The notes under the pieces were generated by a model, which was given only the letters and a program-made list of their open reading frames with translations, did no database searches and was not told where the DNA came from. A program made the position numbers and the translations under genes. A stretch of 31,511 nt of DNA, taken from positions 1-31,511 of the IMG/VR virus record IMGVR_UViG_3300044911_003152. One strand, given 5' to 3'. Shown one piece after another: positions 23,348 to 31,256 of the stretch (position 1 is its first letter; each line of letters starts with the position of its first letter). The DNA comes from a virus.

Positions 23348-24970
23348 TCAACCCCCACCGGAGCTGATGCCCTGGGTGTAGTGCGGCCGGATCGTCGTCG
23401 TCGGCTCCACGATGCCCGGACCGAGCCCGGCCGGTGACAGGCTCACAAGGCCGATGGCGACCGTGCCGTCCGATGCCGGGCGCACCGACTCCAGCAGGAA
23501 GCGCCGCCCCGCCCAGCCGGCCCTGGAGTCGGTGACCTCGATAACCGACCCGTAGGGCAGGCGCAGGATCGCAGGCTCGGTGCAGAGGTAGCCCACCCGC
23601 TCGAACACCTCCGACTGACGGGCCACCTGTTCGGAAAGCAGGAGCACCGCGGTCGCGGCGTCGGCCACGTCGGCGGCCTGCCACCGGAAGTCGGCGCTGC
23701 GGCCCCAGCGGCTGGCCGAGGCGCGGCACCGCTCATCGTTGTCCGCCCTGCGCTCCAGGGTGTTGGGCGCGTGTCCAGTCGAGCCCCGGTAGCCCCACTC
23801 CAGGATGAAGGCGTTGCGCACCGCGCTCCGGGCGGTCTCCTGGACGTCCGTCCGCTGGAAGGCGTTGACGCCGTAGGACAGCGCGAGCGCCGGCGGCGCG
23901 TCCGGCCTCGGCGTGAGGACCACGTCCCACCCGAAGCGCCCTCCGACCGCTCCGAAGACCACCGGAAACTGCCCTCCGAAGCGGCTCGCCAGGAGCCCCA
24001 ACAGAGTGTCGCCCGTCTGCCGTTCGTTGAACAGGACGCCCACCGTGTAGCGGTTGAGCACGCGGTTGGCCGGCCGAATGCGGTCCGTCGCCAGCTCCTG
24101 CCACTGGTCGCGGCCGTAGGTGTGGACCATGTGGTCGATGACGTCGCCGAGGCCCGCCAGGGGCTGTTCCTCCGGGCCGAGCATGCCCAGGATCGTGCCG
24201 GTGAAGAGGCTGTTGTCGCTCCAGGAGGCGGCGGGCACGTCCACGGCGCTGTAGAAGTCCCCTCGGCCGTCCCGCATGCGCTTGATCGCTGCGCCGGCCA
24301 CGACCACGACGTCCGCTCCAGGCCCCTCCTCGCCGGTCCGCGCTCGCAGGACGTCCAGGTGGCCGGGATCGTCGGGGTCGCCGTGGATCGGGTGTCCGGC
24401 CACGAGACAGCGCACGGTGTCCACGTCCACGTTGAACAGGGTCACGAGCGGCACGCCGTACACCCGGCCGTAGACCACGGGCACGGTGGCGCCCTTGCTG
24501 TTCTCGTTCAGGTTGCTGAAGCGCCCCGGATCGGCCGTCATCGCCGGCGGGAACACCGTGTCGGCGGTCGAGCTGGGCTCCACGGCGGAGAGCGTCACGA
24601 TGCGCTCGTCCAGGTTGAACGAGGGCGAGTCCACGACACCGCGGTACAGCTCCACCGCGTCGGCCAGGGTGGCCTCGCCGGCGTAGGCGTAGACGAACAC
24701 CTCCAGCGCCTGGAGACGCGCTCCGGCGCGCCGCATGGCCCACAGGTCCAGGCGGTCGAGGGCGATGGTCAGGCTGACCTGATCGCCACCCGGAGACGAC
24801 GCCCCAAGCTGAAGCTCGCGGCCGGGCAGGTCGAGCGACTCCAGGGCCTGGACGAACTCCAGCGGCGGCCGTCCGGCGGCGAGCGGCACGCTGAAGGCGC
24901 CGGACTCGCACAACCCGGCCAGCAGGTCGTCACCGCGCAGGACCACCAGCGGCGTGAAGGCGCCGTTCAT
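23348..24970 (-). CDS. Probable tail-tip or baseplate-hub protein (540 aa)
   Basis: This large beta-rich protein overlaps the upstream gene by 4 nt. The N-terminal part (about 40-160) has an LSLTIALDRLDL-like barrel strand region. A conserved-looking PVVYGRVYGVPLVTLFNV stretch lies at about 163-180. A long C-terminal part has SVIEVTDSRAGWAGRRFLLE (about 475-494), as in hub proteins of the T4 gp27/lambda J N-terminal type. It ends in a flexible Gly/Ser tail. Such proteins normally sit after the tape measure; here it lies about 8 kb upstream of it, among accessory genes. The assignment is tentative. An unrelated virion enzyme scaffold is an alternative. Confidence 0.55.
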   Translation of the reverse strand: MNGAFTPLVVLRGDDLLAGLCESGAFSVPLAAGRPPLEFVQALESLDLPGRELQLGASSPGGDQVSLTIALDRLDLWAMRRAGARLQALEVFVYAYAGEATLADAVELYRGVVDSPSFNLDERIVTLSAVEPSSTADTVFPPAMTADPGRFSNLNENSKGATVPVVYGRVYGVPLVTLFNVDVDTVRCLVAGHPIHGDPDDPGHLDVLRARTGEEGPGADVVVVAGAAIKRMRDGRGDFYSAVDVPAASWSDNSLFTGTILGMLGPEEQPLAGLGDVIDHMVHTYGRDQWQELATDRIRPANRVLNRYTVGVLFNERQTGDTLLGLLASRFGGQFPVVFGAVGGRFGWDVVLTPRPDAPPALALSYGVNAFQRTDVQETARSAVRNAFILEWGYRGSTGHAPNTLERRADNDERCRASASRWGRSADFRWQAADVADAATAVLLLSEQVARQSEVFERVGYLCTEPAILRLPYGSVIEVTDSRAGWAGRRFLLESVRPASDGTVAIGLVSLSPAGLGPGIVEPTTTIRPHYTQGISSGGG

Positions 24971-25491
24971 TTGGCGACCACCAGCGCCGGTCGAGCGGGC
25001 GCCGCGGTCGCGGGTTGCGGGGGCGCGCCGGGGGCGACGATGAACCGCTCACCGGGCAGGTTCTGCACCTGGACGCGGGCCTCGCCCGGCCGGTCGAGCT
25101 GCCGGTTGACGCCGAGGATGCCGCGGCCGGCCCCGAAGACCTTGCCCAAGGCCCCGAAGCCGGAGACCGTGACCCGCCCCAGGCACAGGTCCCGCGCGTA
25201 CAGAACGGCCTCCTCACCGAAGTCGAAACCGTCGGCTCGCAGCTTGGGTTCGTCCAGGCCGCACAGCTCGTACACCGCCCAGACCCGGCGCCACGTCCCT
25301 GGCCGTGCGCCGGGAACGTAGCGTCCGTCCACCAGGAACTGGTTGGCCCGGCGGTTGTCCAGGTCGGCGGCCTCGCGCTCATCGCGCGCCCGGCGTCCGA
25401 CGTGGCGCTGCCGGTCCTTGGCCGCGCGGGCCTGGAGCGCGCGGGCCTTGCGCCATTCGTTCTCGGTTCCCAGGAGCACTCCACTCATCAC
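24967..25491 (-). CDS. Protein of unknown function (174 aa)
   Basis: The start at 25491 or 25488 (two Mets) overlaps the upstream gene. The N-terminal 50 residues are a strongly basic helix (RKARALQARAAKDRQRHVGR). A central domain (about 55-150) holds VYELCGLDEPKLRADGFDFG and VTVSGFGALGKVFGAGRGIL. The C-terminal 25 residues are Pro/Ala-rich and probably disordered. No family is recognised. It is coupled to the probable hub gene and may help assemble it. Confidence 0.65.
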   Translation of the reverse strand: MMSGVLLGTENEWRKARALQARAAKDRQRHVGRRARDEREAADLDNRRANQFLVDGRYVPGARPGTWRRVWAVYELCGLDEPKLRADGFDFGEEAVLYARDLCLGRVTVSGFGALGKVFGAGRGILGVNRQLDRPGEARVQVQNLPGERFIVAPGAPPQPATAAPARPALVVAK

Positions 25492-25883
25492 GTCCCCCGT
25501 TTCAGCTCGCGCCCGGCGAGCAAGTCACTGATCCAGCCGTTGATCGCGGCGTCGGCCTCGCGGTCGCCGGACAGGAGCGTGGAGAGCAGGTGCGCCCGGT
25601 CCGTAGTCGTCAAGTTGACCTGCCGTGCGATGCCCCAGGCGATCTCCACCGGATCGTCCGACGGCCCCAGCACCAGCTCCACCTTGCGCAGCGCGCGGCT
25701 CTTGAAGTCGGACAGTTGTAGGACCCGCTCCTCCGCCGCGGCCACGTCCCGAAAGATCACGAAGCCATCCTCCAGCGCCGTCACGGTGACGAGGCGGCCG
25801 CCACGCACGAAGCGGTCGCCGGCGGACACCTGGACGCGGGCCTGGACGCGCCGGGCCTCGGCTTCAAGGGCGTCTCGCATCAT
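25488..25883 (-). CDS. Protein of unknown function (131 aa)
   Basis: This gene overlaps its neighbours at both ends by 4 nt. Residues about 18-60 are beta-prone (GGRLVTVTALEDGFVIFRDV), then comes a helical second half (DRAHLLSTLLSGDREADAAI, GWISDLLAG). No motif is decisive. It is part of the coupled run of genes that leads into the hub-like gene, so a virion accessory role is plausible. Confidence 0.65.
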   Translation of the reverse strand: MMRDALEAEARRVQARVQVSAGDRFVRGGRLVTVTALEDGFVIFRDVAAAEERVLQLSDFKSRALRKVELVLGPSDDPVEIAWGIARQVNLTTTDRAHLLSTLLSGDREADAAINGWISDLLAGRELKRGT

Positions 25884-26317
25884 GGCGACGGCACCTTGGA
25901 GACGAAGTCGCGCAGGCCGGGCACACGCCGGACCAGCAGGCCGGTGATGCTCCGGGCCAGCTCGTCGGCGTCTACCTTGCCGGGCTGGAGCAACAGGATC
26001 GCCACCGCAGAGCGGCCACGGCCTCGCCAGTAGCCCCGTTGGTCGAAACCATGCCCATCGGGCACGGCGATGACGCGCAGGCGCGCCAGCGCGTCGTCCA
26101 CCGCGTCCAGGTCGACACTTGTGGCCTTCATCGCGGCGCGCAGGGCCAGGATCGTCCGGGCGGCCTCGCGCTGATCGACGCCGGCGCCAAGCTGCCAGAG
26201 CGTGACGCCGTGCGGGAGCTGCGCGCGCCCGAAGGCGACCAGCAGCTTGCCCCTGGCGAGGAGAAGTTGGGCGGCAATCTCAGGGGCAGCCGCCAGCGCC
26301 CCGCGTAGGTTCCACAT
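25880..26317 (-). CDS. Protein of unknown function (145 aa)
   Basis: The start at 26317 (MWNLRGALAAAPEIAAQLLL) was chosen because the longer frame to 26407 overlaps the upstream gene and begins with shadow-like sequence; no clear ribosome site is present. The N-terminal half is helical and hydrophobic. A middle segment has GHGFDQRGYWRGRGRSAVAI (about 97-116). The C-terminus is helical (DELARSITGLLVRRVPGLRD). It overlaps the next gene by 4 nt. The family is unknown. Confidence 0.6.
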   Translation of the reverse strand: MWNLRGALAAAPEIAAQLLLARGKLLVAFGRAQLPHGVTLWQLGAGVDQREAARTILALRAAMKATSVDLDAVDDALARLRVIAVPDGHGFDQRGYWRGRGRSAVAILLLQPGKVDADELARSITGLLVRRVPGLRDFVSKVPSP

Positions 26318-26327
26318 GGGGGCGAGA

Positions 26328-26573
26328 CTACGCGGGAGCGGACAGCGCCGCCAGCACCTGCGCAGCGGAGCGTGACCCAAGCTCCACTGCCTCCGGCTCG
26401 TACCCACCGAGGGTTCCGGCTATCGCCTGCGCGGCGGTGAGCGGTGTGCAGGGGCGGATCGATCCATCCTGCGGATCGCGCAGGTGGAAGTCGCAGCGCA
26501 GGGCCACGGCCTTTTCCACCGCGGTCTGCGCGTCACGCCCGGCGTCGCGGGCGAGGTCGATGAGACGGATCAT
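26328..26573 (-). CDS. Small protein of unknown function (81 aa)
   Basis: It overlaps the preceding MazF-like gene by 4 nt. The N-terminal helix (DLARDAGRDAQTAVEKAVAL) is followed by HLRDPQDGSIRPCTPLTAAQ and a helical end. No family is recognised. The pairing with the short MazF-like protein recalls toxin-antitoxin gene pairs, but the sequence gives no antitoxin DNA-binding motif. Confidence 0.6.
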   Translation of the reverse strand: MIRLIDLARDAGRDAQTAVEKAVALRCDFHLRDPQDGSIRPCTPLTAAQAIAGTLGGYEPEAVELGSRSAAQVLAALSAPA

Positions 26574-26761
26574 GCGGCGCGCACCTGGACGGCGAAGCCC
26601 AGCAGCTCCTCCGCAAAGACCACGCGCGGGCCGGGCTCATCGCAGACCTTGACCTCGTACACCTCGTCACCGAGGTCGCGAAGCACCACGGCCGGGCGCG
26701 GCGTCGCGCGCTTGTCGTCTCGTTTGGGCATGTGGACCACGTCACCGTTGGTCGGAGACAT
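26570..26761 (-). CDS. Short MazF/PemK-like protein (63 aa)
   Basis: The start is 26761, with GAGGAGG 8 nt upstream and a candidate promoter just above it; the longer frame to 26893 is rejected. Residues 6-29 carry the pattern of the first strands of MazF/PemK toxins: NGDVVHMP (GDIVWV in MazF), then RPAVVL after about 16 residues. Full toxins have about 110 residues, so the second half is missing. It may be a half-domain protein with a changed role, or a chance match. It is the first gene of the accessory operon. Confidence 0.55.
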   Translation of the reverse strand: MSPTNGDVVHMPKRDDKRATPRPAVVLRDLGDEVYEVKVCDEPGPRVVFAEELLGFAVQVRAA

Positions 26762-26781
26762 TGTTCTGACCTCCTCGCCAT

Positions 26782-26810
26782 ACAATAGCGCCACGGTACA
26801 CCATACGCAA
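26782..26810 (-). promoter_or_regulatory. Candidate promoter of the accessory operon
   Basis: Minus strand TTGCGT (26810-26805), a 17-nt spacer and TATTGT (26787-26782), 3 and 4 of 6 to the sigma70 consensus. It lies about 20 nt before the start of the short MazF-like gene, in the 62-nt gap after the 115-residue gene. From here the coupled genes down to about 21117 could be one transcript. Confidence 0.45.
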
Positions 26811-26823
26811 CCGCGGACCTCGG

Positions 26824-27171
26824 TCAGGTAAAGAGGTGGGTCAGAGACAGCGGCGAGTGCTTGCCGTCGGGCTTGCCGATGGGTCCACCCCAATCGACGA
26901 AGTCGTGCATCGGGGCGCTGCGCGCGTCGCGGAGGACAGGCGCCGCGTTTTTCAGGGCTTCAACGACGTGCCCGACACAGTGGTAGCCGGCCGTGATGCG
27001 CTCGAACGTCACGACCACCGCGAACTGCGGCGCTTTAAGCTTGCCGATGCCCTCACCCTCGTAGCGGTAGATCGTCGCCTTGCCGGTGAACCCGGCGTTC
27101 GGATAGGTGCGGCCGTTGGGCTTGCGAGAGACGTTCACGTTCCCGATCTCGGTCCAGGTTGCGCTTGCCAT
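26824..27171 (-). CDS. Protein of unknown function after cassette promoter 2 (115 aa)
   Basis: The ATG at 27171 has GGGAG upstream. The N-terminal half is beta-rich and basic: WTEIGNVNVSRKPNGRTYPN, then FTGKATIYRYEGEGIGKLK. Residues about 50-62 are beta (FAVVVTFERITAG). The C-terminal part is less regular (SPLSLTHLFT). It looks like a small beta-barrel protein, possibly ssDNA- or virion-associated; no family is recognised. It is a single gene between the cassette promoter and the next candidate promoter, so it may be expressed on its own. Confidence 0.7.
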   Translation of the reverse strand: MASATWTEIGNVNVSRKPNGRTYPNAGFTGKATIYRYEGEGIGKLKAPQFAVVVTFERITAGYHCVGHVVEALKNAAPVLRDARSAPMHDFVDWGGPIGKPDGKHSPLSLTHLFT

Positions 27172-27203
27172 CGTTCTCTCCCGTTCAGGGGCGCCTCGCC
27201 GCG

Positions 27204-27246
27204 CCGTTCATGCTTACGTTGTAGCGTGGTGCCCTGAGCAAGTCGA
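27204..27246 (-). promoter_or_regulatory. Cassette promoter, copy 2
   Basis: Minus strand TCGACT (27246-27241), a 17-nt spacer and TACAAC (27223-27218). Hexamers and spacing match copy 1 exactly and the spacer differs. The 23 bp at 27204-27226 are identical to 21012-21034. The start site should be near the A of ATGAACGG, six bases after the -10. Confidence 0.7.
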
Positions 27247-27249
27247 GAG

Positions 27250-27273
27250 AAAACGCGCGCCGTGCGCTCTTTT
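27250..27273 (-). terminator. Cassette terminator-like hairpin, copy 2
   Basis: The minus strand has an A-rich arm, GCGC, a 3-nt loop, GCGC and then a GCGTTTTC run. The core stem is 4 bp and is interrupted further out, so it is weaker than copy 1. It holds the same place just before the promoter, about 30 nt after the 200-residue gene. Confidence 0.35.
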
Positions 27274-27299
27274 CCTGGGAGCGGCTCTGTAGGCTTAGA

Positions 27300-27902
27300 T
27301 CAGGTCTCGGAGTCGGAGCACGGGTCCAGGTGGCCGCCCACGAGGTAGCCGTGGTAGCGGGCGGTGCGGATGGACGGGCTGCACGTCAGCTCGGGGGCGA
27401 TGCCGGTGCGAGTCCACGGGCGGTTACTGTTGGCGGCGGGCGCGTCCGGGCACCACTCGGTCCCGTCGGGCAGCTTGACGTAGTAGCTCCGGCCGTCCTG
27501 CCCCACGAAGGCGTCGCTGTCCTCATTCCAGAGGGCTCGCCAGATGGCGCCCGGCGGCGCCTCGGCCACAGTGACCAGGAGCCCGGACGGCGCGCCGGCG
27601 AACAGGCGGTGTTCGTTGAGCTGCCAGTGGTCCTCGGCGGCGAACGGGCGTCCGCAGGCGGCGCAGGCGGTGGGCCACCGCTTGTCGGCGCGCTCCTCAG
27701 CCGTGGGCTCGCGTCCGCTGCCAAACGAGCGCGGGTCCAGCCTGGACAGGCCGCGCTCGGTCTGGACCGTGGCGTTGCAGTAGCCCAGGCGCCCTTTGCA
27801 GGGCTCGCTCGCTCCGGCGTCCGGGTGGATACGCATTCGGCGCAGCTCAATCATCGACTGGTCGGTCGGCTCCAGGAGGAAACACCGGACGGTCGCGCGC
27901 AT
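27300..27902 (-). CDS. Cys-rich protein of unknown function (200 aa)
   Basis: The ATG at 27902 has AGGGG a few bases upstream; Met17 is an alternative start. Cys35, 42, 80 and 83 (CKGRLGYC and CAACG) could bind zinc. The C-terminal part has WTRTGIAPELTCSPSIRTAR followed by YHGYLVGGHLDP (about 163-194). That 'PSI...YHGyl.dG' ending is common in hypothetical phage proteins, but I cannot name a family with confidence. It lies between the MuF-like gene and the second promoter cassette, closing the portal/MuF transcript. Confidence 0.7.
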   Translation of the reverse strand: MRATVRCFLLEPTDQSMIELRRMRIHPDAGASEPCKGRLGYCNATVQTERGLSRLDPRSFGSGREPTAEERADKRWPTACAACGRPFAAEDHWQLNEHRLFAGAPSGLLVTVAEAPPGAIWRALWNEDSDAFVGQDGRSYYVKLPDGTEWCPDAPAANSNRPWTRTGIAPELTCSPSIRTARYHGYLVGGHLDPCSDSET

Positions 27903-27968
27903 CTGAAACCCCTGTTTTGGCGACGTTGACGAACTTTTTTGGGGTCGCAGGCAGCTATTGCTCTGCGC
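27903..27968. other. 66-nt gap after the MuF gene with a six-A run
   Basis: On the minus strand an A-tract (27940-27935) is flanked by CCCC and, further on, GGGG. These could pair only across a 27-nt loop. No convincing terminator or promoter is seen. Confidence 0.2.
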
Positions 27969-29666
27969 TCAGGAGAGGTAGGGGGCGATCCCAAGGCCGG
28001 GGGCAGGGGCGGCGGCGTTCCAGGCGGTGAGCAACCGCTGCACCTCGGCGCCCGGACCGCGCACCCAGAACCCAAGCTCCAGGGCGAGCGTCGCCCAATC
28101 GGCGTCCACCGGCCCCAGCTCCACCTGGAAGGGCTGTTCCGCCGTGGCGAGGACCGTGAGCAGGGGCTTGGCGAGCGCGGCCGTATGGCGGGCGCCCAGG
28201 CCCACCACCGACACGGTCTGCCACCCGAAGGGATCGGGGAGCTGCGCGGAGCTGGGCAGCTCCGGTTCCGCGTCGGCCTCCAGGGCTCGCGACTGCTCCA
28301 ACCCGTGCGCCCCGCAGGCCGGGCACGACCACGCCAGCGGGCAGCGGCAGCGGTGCATGTGCGCGCCGCATCCGCAGATCGGCGCCTCGGCCTCGCCTTG
28401 CCCGTCACCCTCCGGGGGCGCCTCCGGGGGCGCCAGGGCGCGGCGGAGGGCGGCCGCTCCGGGCAGGGCGGGCCGGGCCGGGGGCAGGTTGGCGAGGCGC
28501 GTGGCGAGCTGCTCCATGGCCTCATCGGCGGCGCCGGCGGCGGCCTCGCGGGCGACCGCCACCGTCTCGCCGTCGACACCGCGGGCCACGACCAGATCGG
28601 TGACCGCGGCGCCTCCGACCTCGGCCCCGTTGACGACCTCGGACACGCTGAACGTGGGGACGTGGTAGATGCGCTCGCGCTCGGTCAGGTCGATCAGCTC
28701 CTGGTTCAGGGCGCGGCGGGTCTTGATCCACTGGCGCTGCGCGGCGCTGTCGGGCGGGTGGGAGGCGATCTGCCGGCGGGCGAAGTTCAGGCGCGACTCC
28801 AGATCGCGCAGGGTGTCCCGCTCGCTCGGAGTCGGCGAACGCCAGCCGATGGGCGCCTGCGGCGGGTCGTTCAAGGCCGCGGTCGCCACCGAGTCCGGGT
28901 CCACCGCGGGCCGCTCCGGCGCCTTGCCGGGCTTGAAGACCAGCGAGCACTTGCAGTTGCTCCGGCAGGGCGTGGCGCCCGCGCGCGGCACCGTGGGGAG
29001 CGTCTCTCGCGTGTACGGGCCATAGGCGGCGAGCAACGGGCACTCGGCACAGTGGTCCGCGTTGCCCAGCACCCACACGATCAGCTCGCCCGGCGGGCCG
29101 CCGTCCACCGCGCCAAGGTTGAAGGCCGCGCCGGTGGCGTTGGCGTATGCCTGGGCGCGGGTCGCGTAGGGCTGCCGGCCGGGCATGTTGGGGACGCCCT
29201 CCGCCATGTCCTGCGCGAAGCGGGCGGCGGCCGCGTGTTGCCCTTCCACCATCGCCTTGAAGCGCGGCGACAGGGTCTGAATCCCCAGCGTCGTCTCCGG
29301 GGGCAGCTTGCCCCGCGCCGCGAAACCGAGCTTCCACGACGCCTGGAAGTGGCGGGTGATCGTCGTCTGCCAGCGGCGCTCCAGGTCGGAGACGGCCGCG
29401 CGGAGCGCGTCCTGGCGAGCGGCCGCGGTGGCGAGCTTGGCGCCGGTGGTCGGGTCGAACCCAGCGCGGATGCGGGCGGTTTTGCCCCGGAACACGCCGG
29501 CGGCCGCGTGCCACTCGCTCGCAAACGCGCCCCGCACGTTGGCGAGCTGCGCGTTGGCGAACGCGGTGGAGGCGGCCTCGGCCATCGTCGCCTGCGCGTC
29601 CAGGCCGGCGAGCCCGATCAGGTCGAGGGCGAGCCCGTCACCGTGGTCGGCGCCGCAGTCGCACAT
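27969..29666 (-). CDS. MuF-like head morphogenesis protein with extra Cys cluster (565 aa)
   Basis: The start shares one base with the portal stop (TGATG). Residues about 100-245 resemble the Mu gpF/SPP1 gp7 family of minor head proteins. A helical N-terminal part leads to NADHCAECPLL (202-212) and CRSNCKCSLVF (234-244), a zinc-binding set typical of the family (W...d..C..C, then C..C.C). Beyond about residue 300 the chain is longer than minimal members. It contains a helical region and then a second Cys-rich cluster with ICGCGAHMHRCRC and WSCPACG (430-452), before a C-terminal domain of about 110 residues. Family members sit inside the head next to the portal and help DNA ejection. The second cluster is of unknown use. 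Confidence 0.85.
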   Translation of the reverse strand: MCDCGADHGDGLALDLIGLAGLDAQATMAEAASTAFANAQLANVRGAFASEWHAAAGVFRGKTARIRAGFDPTTGAKLATAAARQDALRAAVSDLERRWQTTITRHFQASWKLGFAARGKLPPETTLGIQTLSPRFKAMVEGQHAAAARFAQDMAEGVPNMPGRQPYATRAQAYANATGAAFNLGAVDGGPPGELIVWVLGNADHCAECPLLAAYGPYTRETLPTVPRAGATPCRSNCKCSLVFKPGKAPERPAVDPDSVATAALNDPPQAPIGWRSPTPSERDTLRDLESRLNFARRQIASHPPDSAAQRQWIKTRRALNQELIDLTERERIYHVPTFSVSEVVNGAEVGGAAVTDLVVARGVDGETVAVAREAAAGAADEAMEQLATRLANLPPARPALPGAAALRRALAPPEAPPEGDGQGEAEAPICGCGAHMHRCRCPLAWSCPACGAHGLEQSRALEADAEPELPSSAQLPDPFGWQTVSVVGLGARHTAALAKPLLTVLATAEQPFQVELGPVDADWATLALELGFWVRGPGAEVQRLLTAWNAAAPAPGLGIAPYLS

Positions 29667-31255
29667 CAGCGCACCAGGGCGGCGGCGGTCGCCTCCGGGT
29701 TCAGGTCGCCGAAGGAACGCACGATGCGCCGGCCGTGGAGGTGGTAGTTCTCGCGGGTGCGCGCGGCCAGCTCGCCCAGCGCGGCCTGCTGGCGAAAGAC
29801 CCGTTGCAGGACGTCCTCACCCGGACGGGCGGCCTGGGCCTGCGCGGTCGGATCGGCCTCGAACGCGGGCATCTGCCACGCATCCATCAGCTCGGTGGCC
29901 TCCTCCTCGGAGATTCCCATGACGGTCTCCAGCACCCAGCGCATGTCCAGGCCCACGTCGATGCCGAGCACCTTCGCGGTCTGCGCGCGGATCTGCTGGA
30001 CCTGGGCGCGGAGCATGTCGTCGAACGCGCTCACCCGTGGCATGCGCACGATCACGTCGCCCTTGTTGGGCTTGATGCCGGCGACCAGCAGGGCGACGTA
30101 GAACAGGAACAGCGTGTTGTCCGCCACCTCCTGCTGGTCCATGCGGGTGGTCGCGACGAAGTGGAGGCCCTGCTGCTCCAGCGTGGCCCGCGCGTTCACG
30201 TTGCGGTCCACGCCGGCGAGGGCGGCGGGGACGCCGGTGGCGACGAAGTACCGCTCCTGCTGGAACTTCAACAGGTCCAGCAGCGGCAGGATCTCCGGGG
30301 TCGGTTCGTTGTGGAACACCGGCGCTTTGGCCGAGGTCCGGTAGGGGTAGATGATGTCGTCCAGCTCCAGCAGCGCGGCCAGTCGGCGGCGCAGCTTGCC
30401 GGACGAATCGAAGAACGCCGGCCGCTCGTTGGAGCCCTTCAGCTCGCGCGTCCACACCTTGAGCTGCTCGGGGGTCAGCGAGTCGGGCACCGGGTAGGCC
30501 ACCGACTTGCGGTTGCCGGCCTTCAGCAGCGTCAGGATGGAAAGCACGTCCTCCAGGGTGTCGGCCGCGCGCCAGATGCGCCGGGCGGTCTCCCAATTAG
30601 ACGTGCCGTACTTGCACCCTCGGCCCTTGTCGTAGGCGAAGTGGAGGGCCTGCCAGGGCTTCAGGGGCTGGGCGCCACCGACGGTCGCGTTGGAGGCGCG
30701 CACGCGGTAGCCGGTCAGCCGGCCCCACTCATCCCACTGGACGTCGAAACGCTCGCAGATCAGGGGCTTCACCCAGACAAGCCGGTCGTTGGCCCAGACC
30801 AGCTCGGTCGCGGAGTCGCCGAGCTGTACGGCCTCGCGGTACTTGGCCCGCATCAGGCGCGGGGTCTGGATGGCGTTGTCGGTCTCCTCGACCACGCCCC
30901 GGACCTCATCGGCCGCGCCGTCGGCGGTCTCAACGTGCATGCCGCCGTGTGTCTCCCGGCCATCCTCCGACGGTCCGCCGAAGACGAAGTCCACCTTGAC
31001 GCCGAGGCTCCGCTTCAGCTCCGGCACCTCGCGGCCCATTTCCCGGAAGTCCGTGACCTTCGCCACGCGCTCGGTCTGCTGGGTGTCGAACAGCGCGCTC
31101 ACGGTTGAGCGCGCCCGGTCCACCGAGCCGTCGCTTGAGGTCGAGGCGCGCAGGTCGAGCTGGACGGCGGTGAGGTCGGCGATCACCACGTCGTCGGCGC
31201 CGGCGATCATCTTGCCGATGCGGGTGGCGATCCTCTGAACGGCGCTTTCGGCCAT
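29666..31255 (-). CDS. Portal protein (529 aa)
   Basis: This is the dodecameric vertex that DNA enters and leaves. The length and layout fit SPP1/HK97-like portals. Recognisable marks are the N-terminal alpha/beta part, a helix region with RIWRAADTLEDVLSILTLLK (about 224-243), ERYFVATGVPAALAGVDRNV (about 316-335; the family's 'f.vP...lg...' region), and an acidic, Gln/Glu-rich C-terminal helix. GGAGGAG lies 4 nt before the ATG. It is coupled to the MuF gene downstream and starts 1 nt after the small zinc protein gene, as in many phages. The large terminase that usually precedes it would lie to the right of the window. Confidence 0.9.
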   Translation of the reverse strand: MAESAVQRIATRIGKMIAGADDVVIADLTAVQLDLRASTSSDGSVDRARSTVSALFDTQQTERVAKVTDFREMGREVPELKRSLGVKVDFVFGGPSEDGRETHGGMHVETADGAADEVRGVVEETDNAIQTPRLMRAKYREAVQLGDSATELVWANDRLVWVKPLICERFDVQWDEWGRLTGYRVRASNATVGGAQPLKPWQALHFAYDKGRGCKYGTSNWETARRIWRAADTLEDVLSILTLLKAGNRKSVAYPVPDSLTPEQLKVWTRELKGSNERPAFFDSSGKLRRRLAALLELDDIIYPYRTSAKAPVFHNEPTPEILPLLDLLKFQQERYFVATGVPAALAGVDRNVNARATLEQQGLHFVATTRMDQQEVADNTLFLFYVALLVAGIKPNKGDVIVRMPRVSAFDDMLRAQVQQIRAQTAKVLGIDVGLDMRWVLETVMGISEEEATELMDAWQMPAFEADPTAQAQAARPGEDVLQRVFRQQAALGELAARTRENYHLHGRRIVRSFGDLNPEATAAALVR

Positions 31256-31256
31256 C

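Noticed and set aside
22929-23729. 266-codon reading that would join the ribbon-helix-helix-like gene to upstream sequence
   Set aside because: The N-terminal half lies antiphase inside the hub-like gene; the ATG at 23315 gives a clean gene in the gap.
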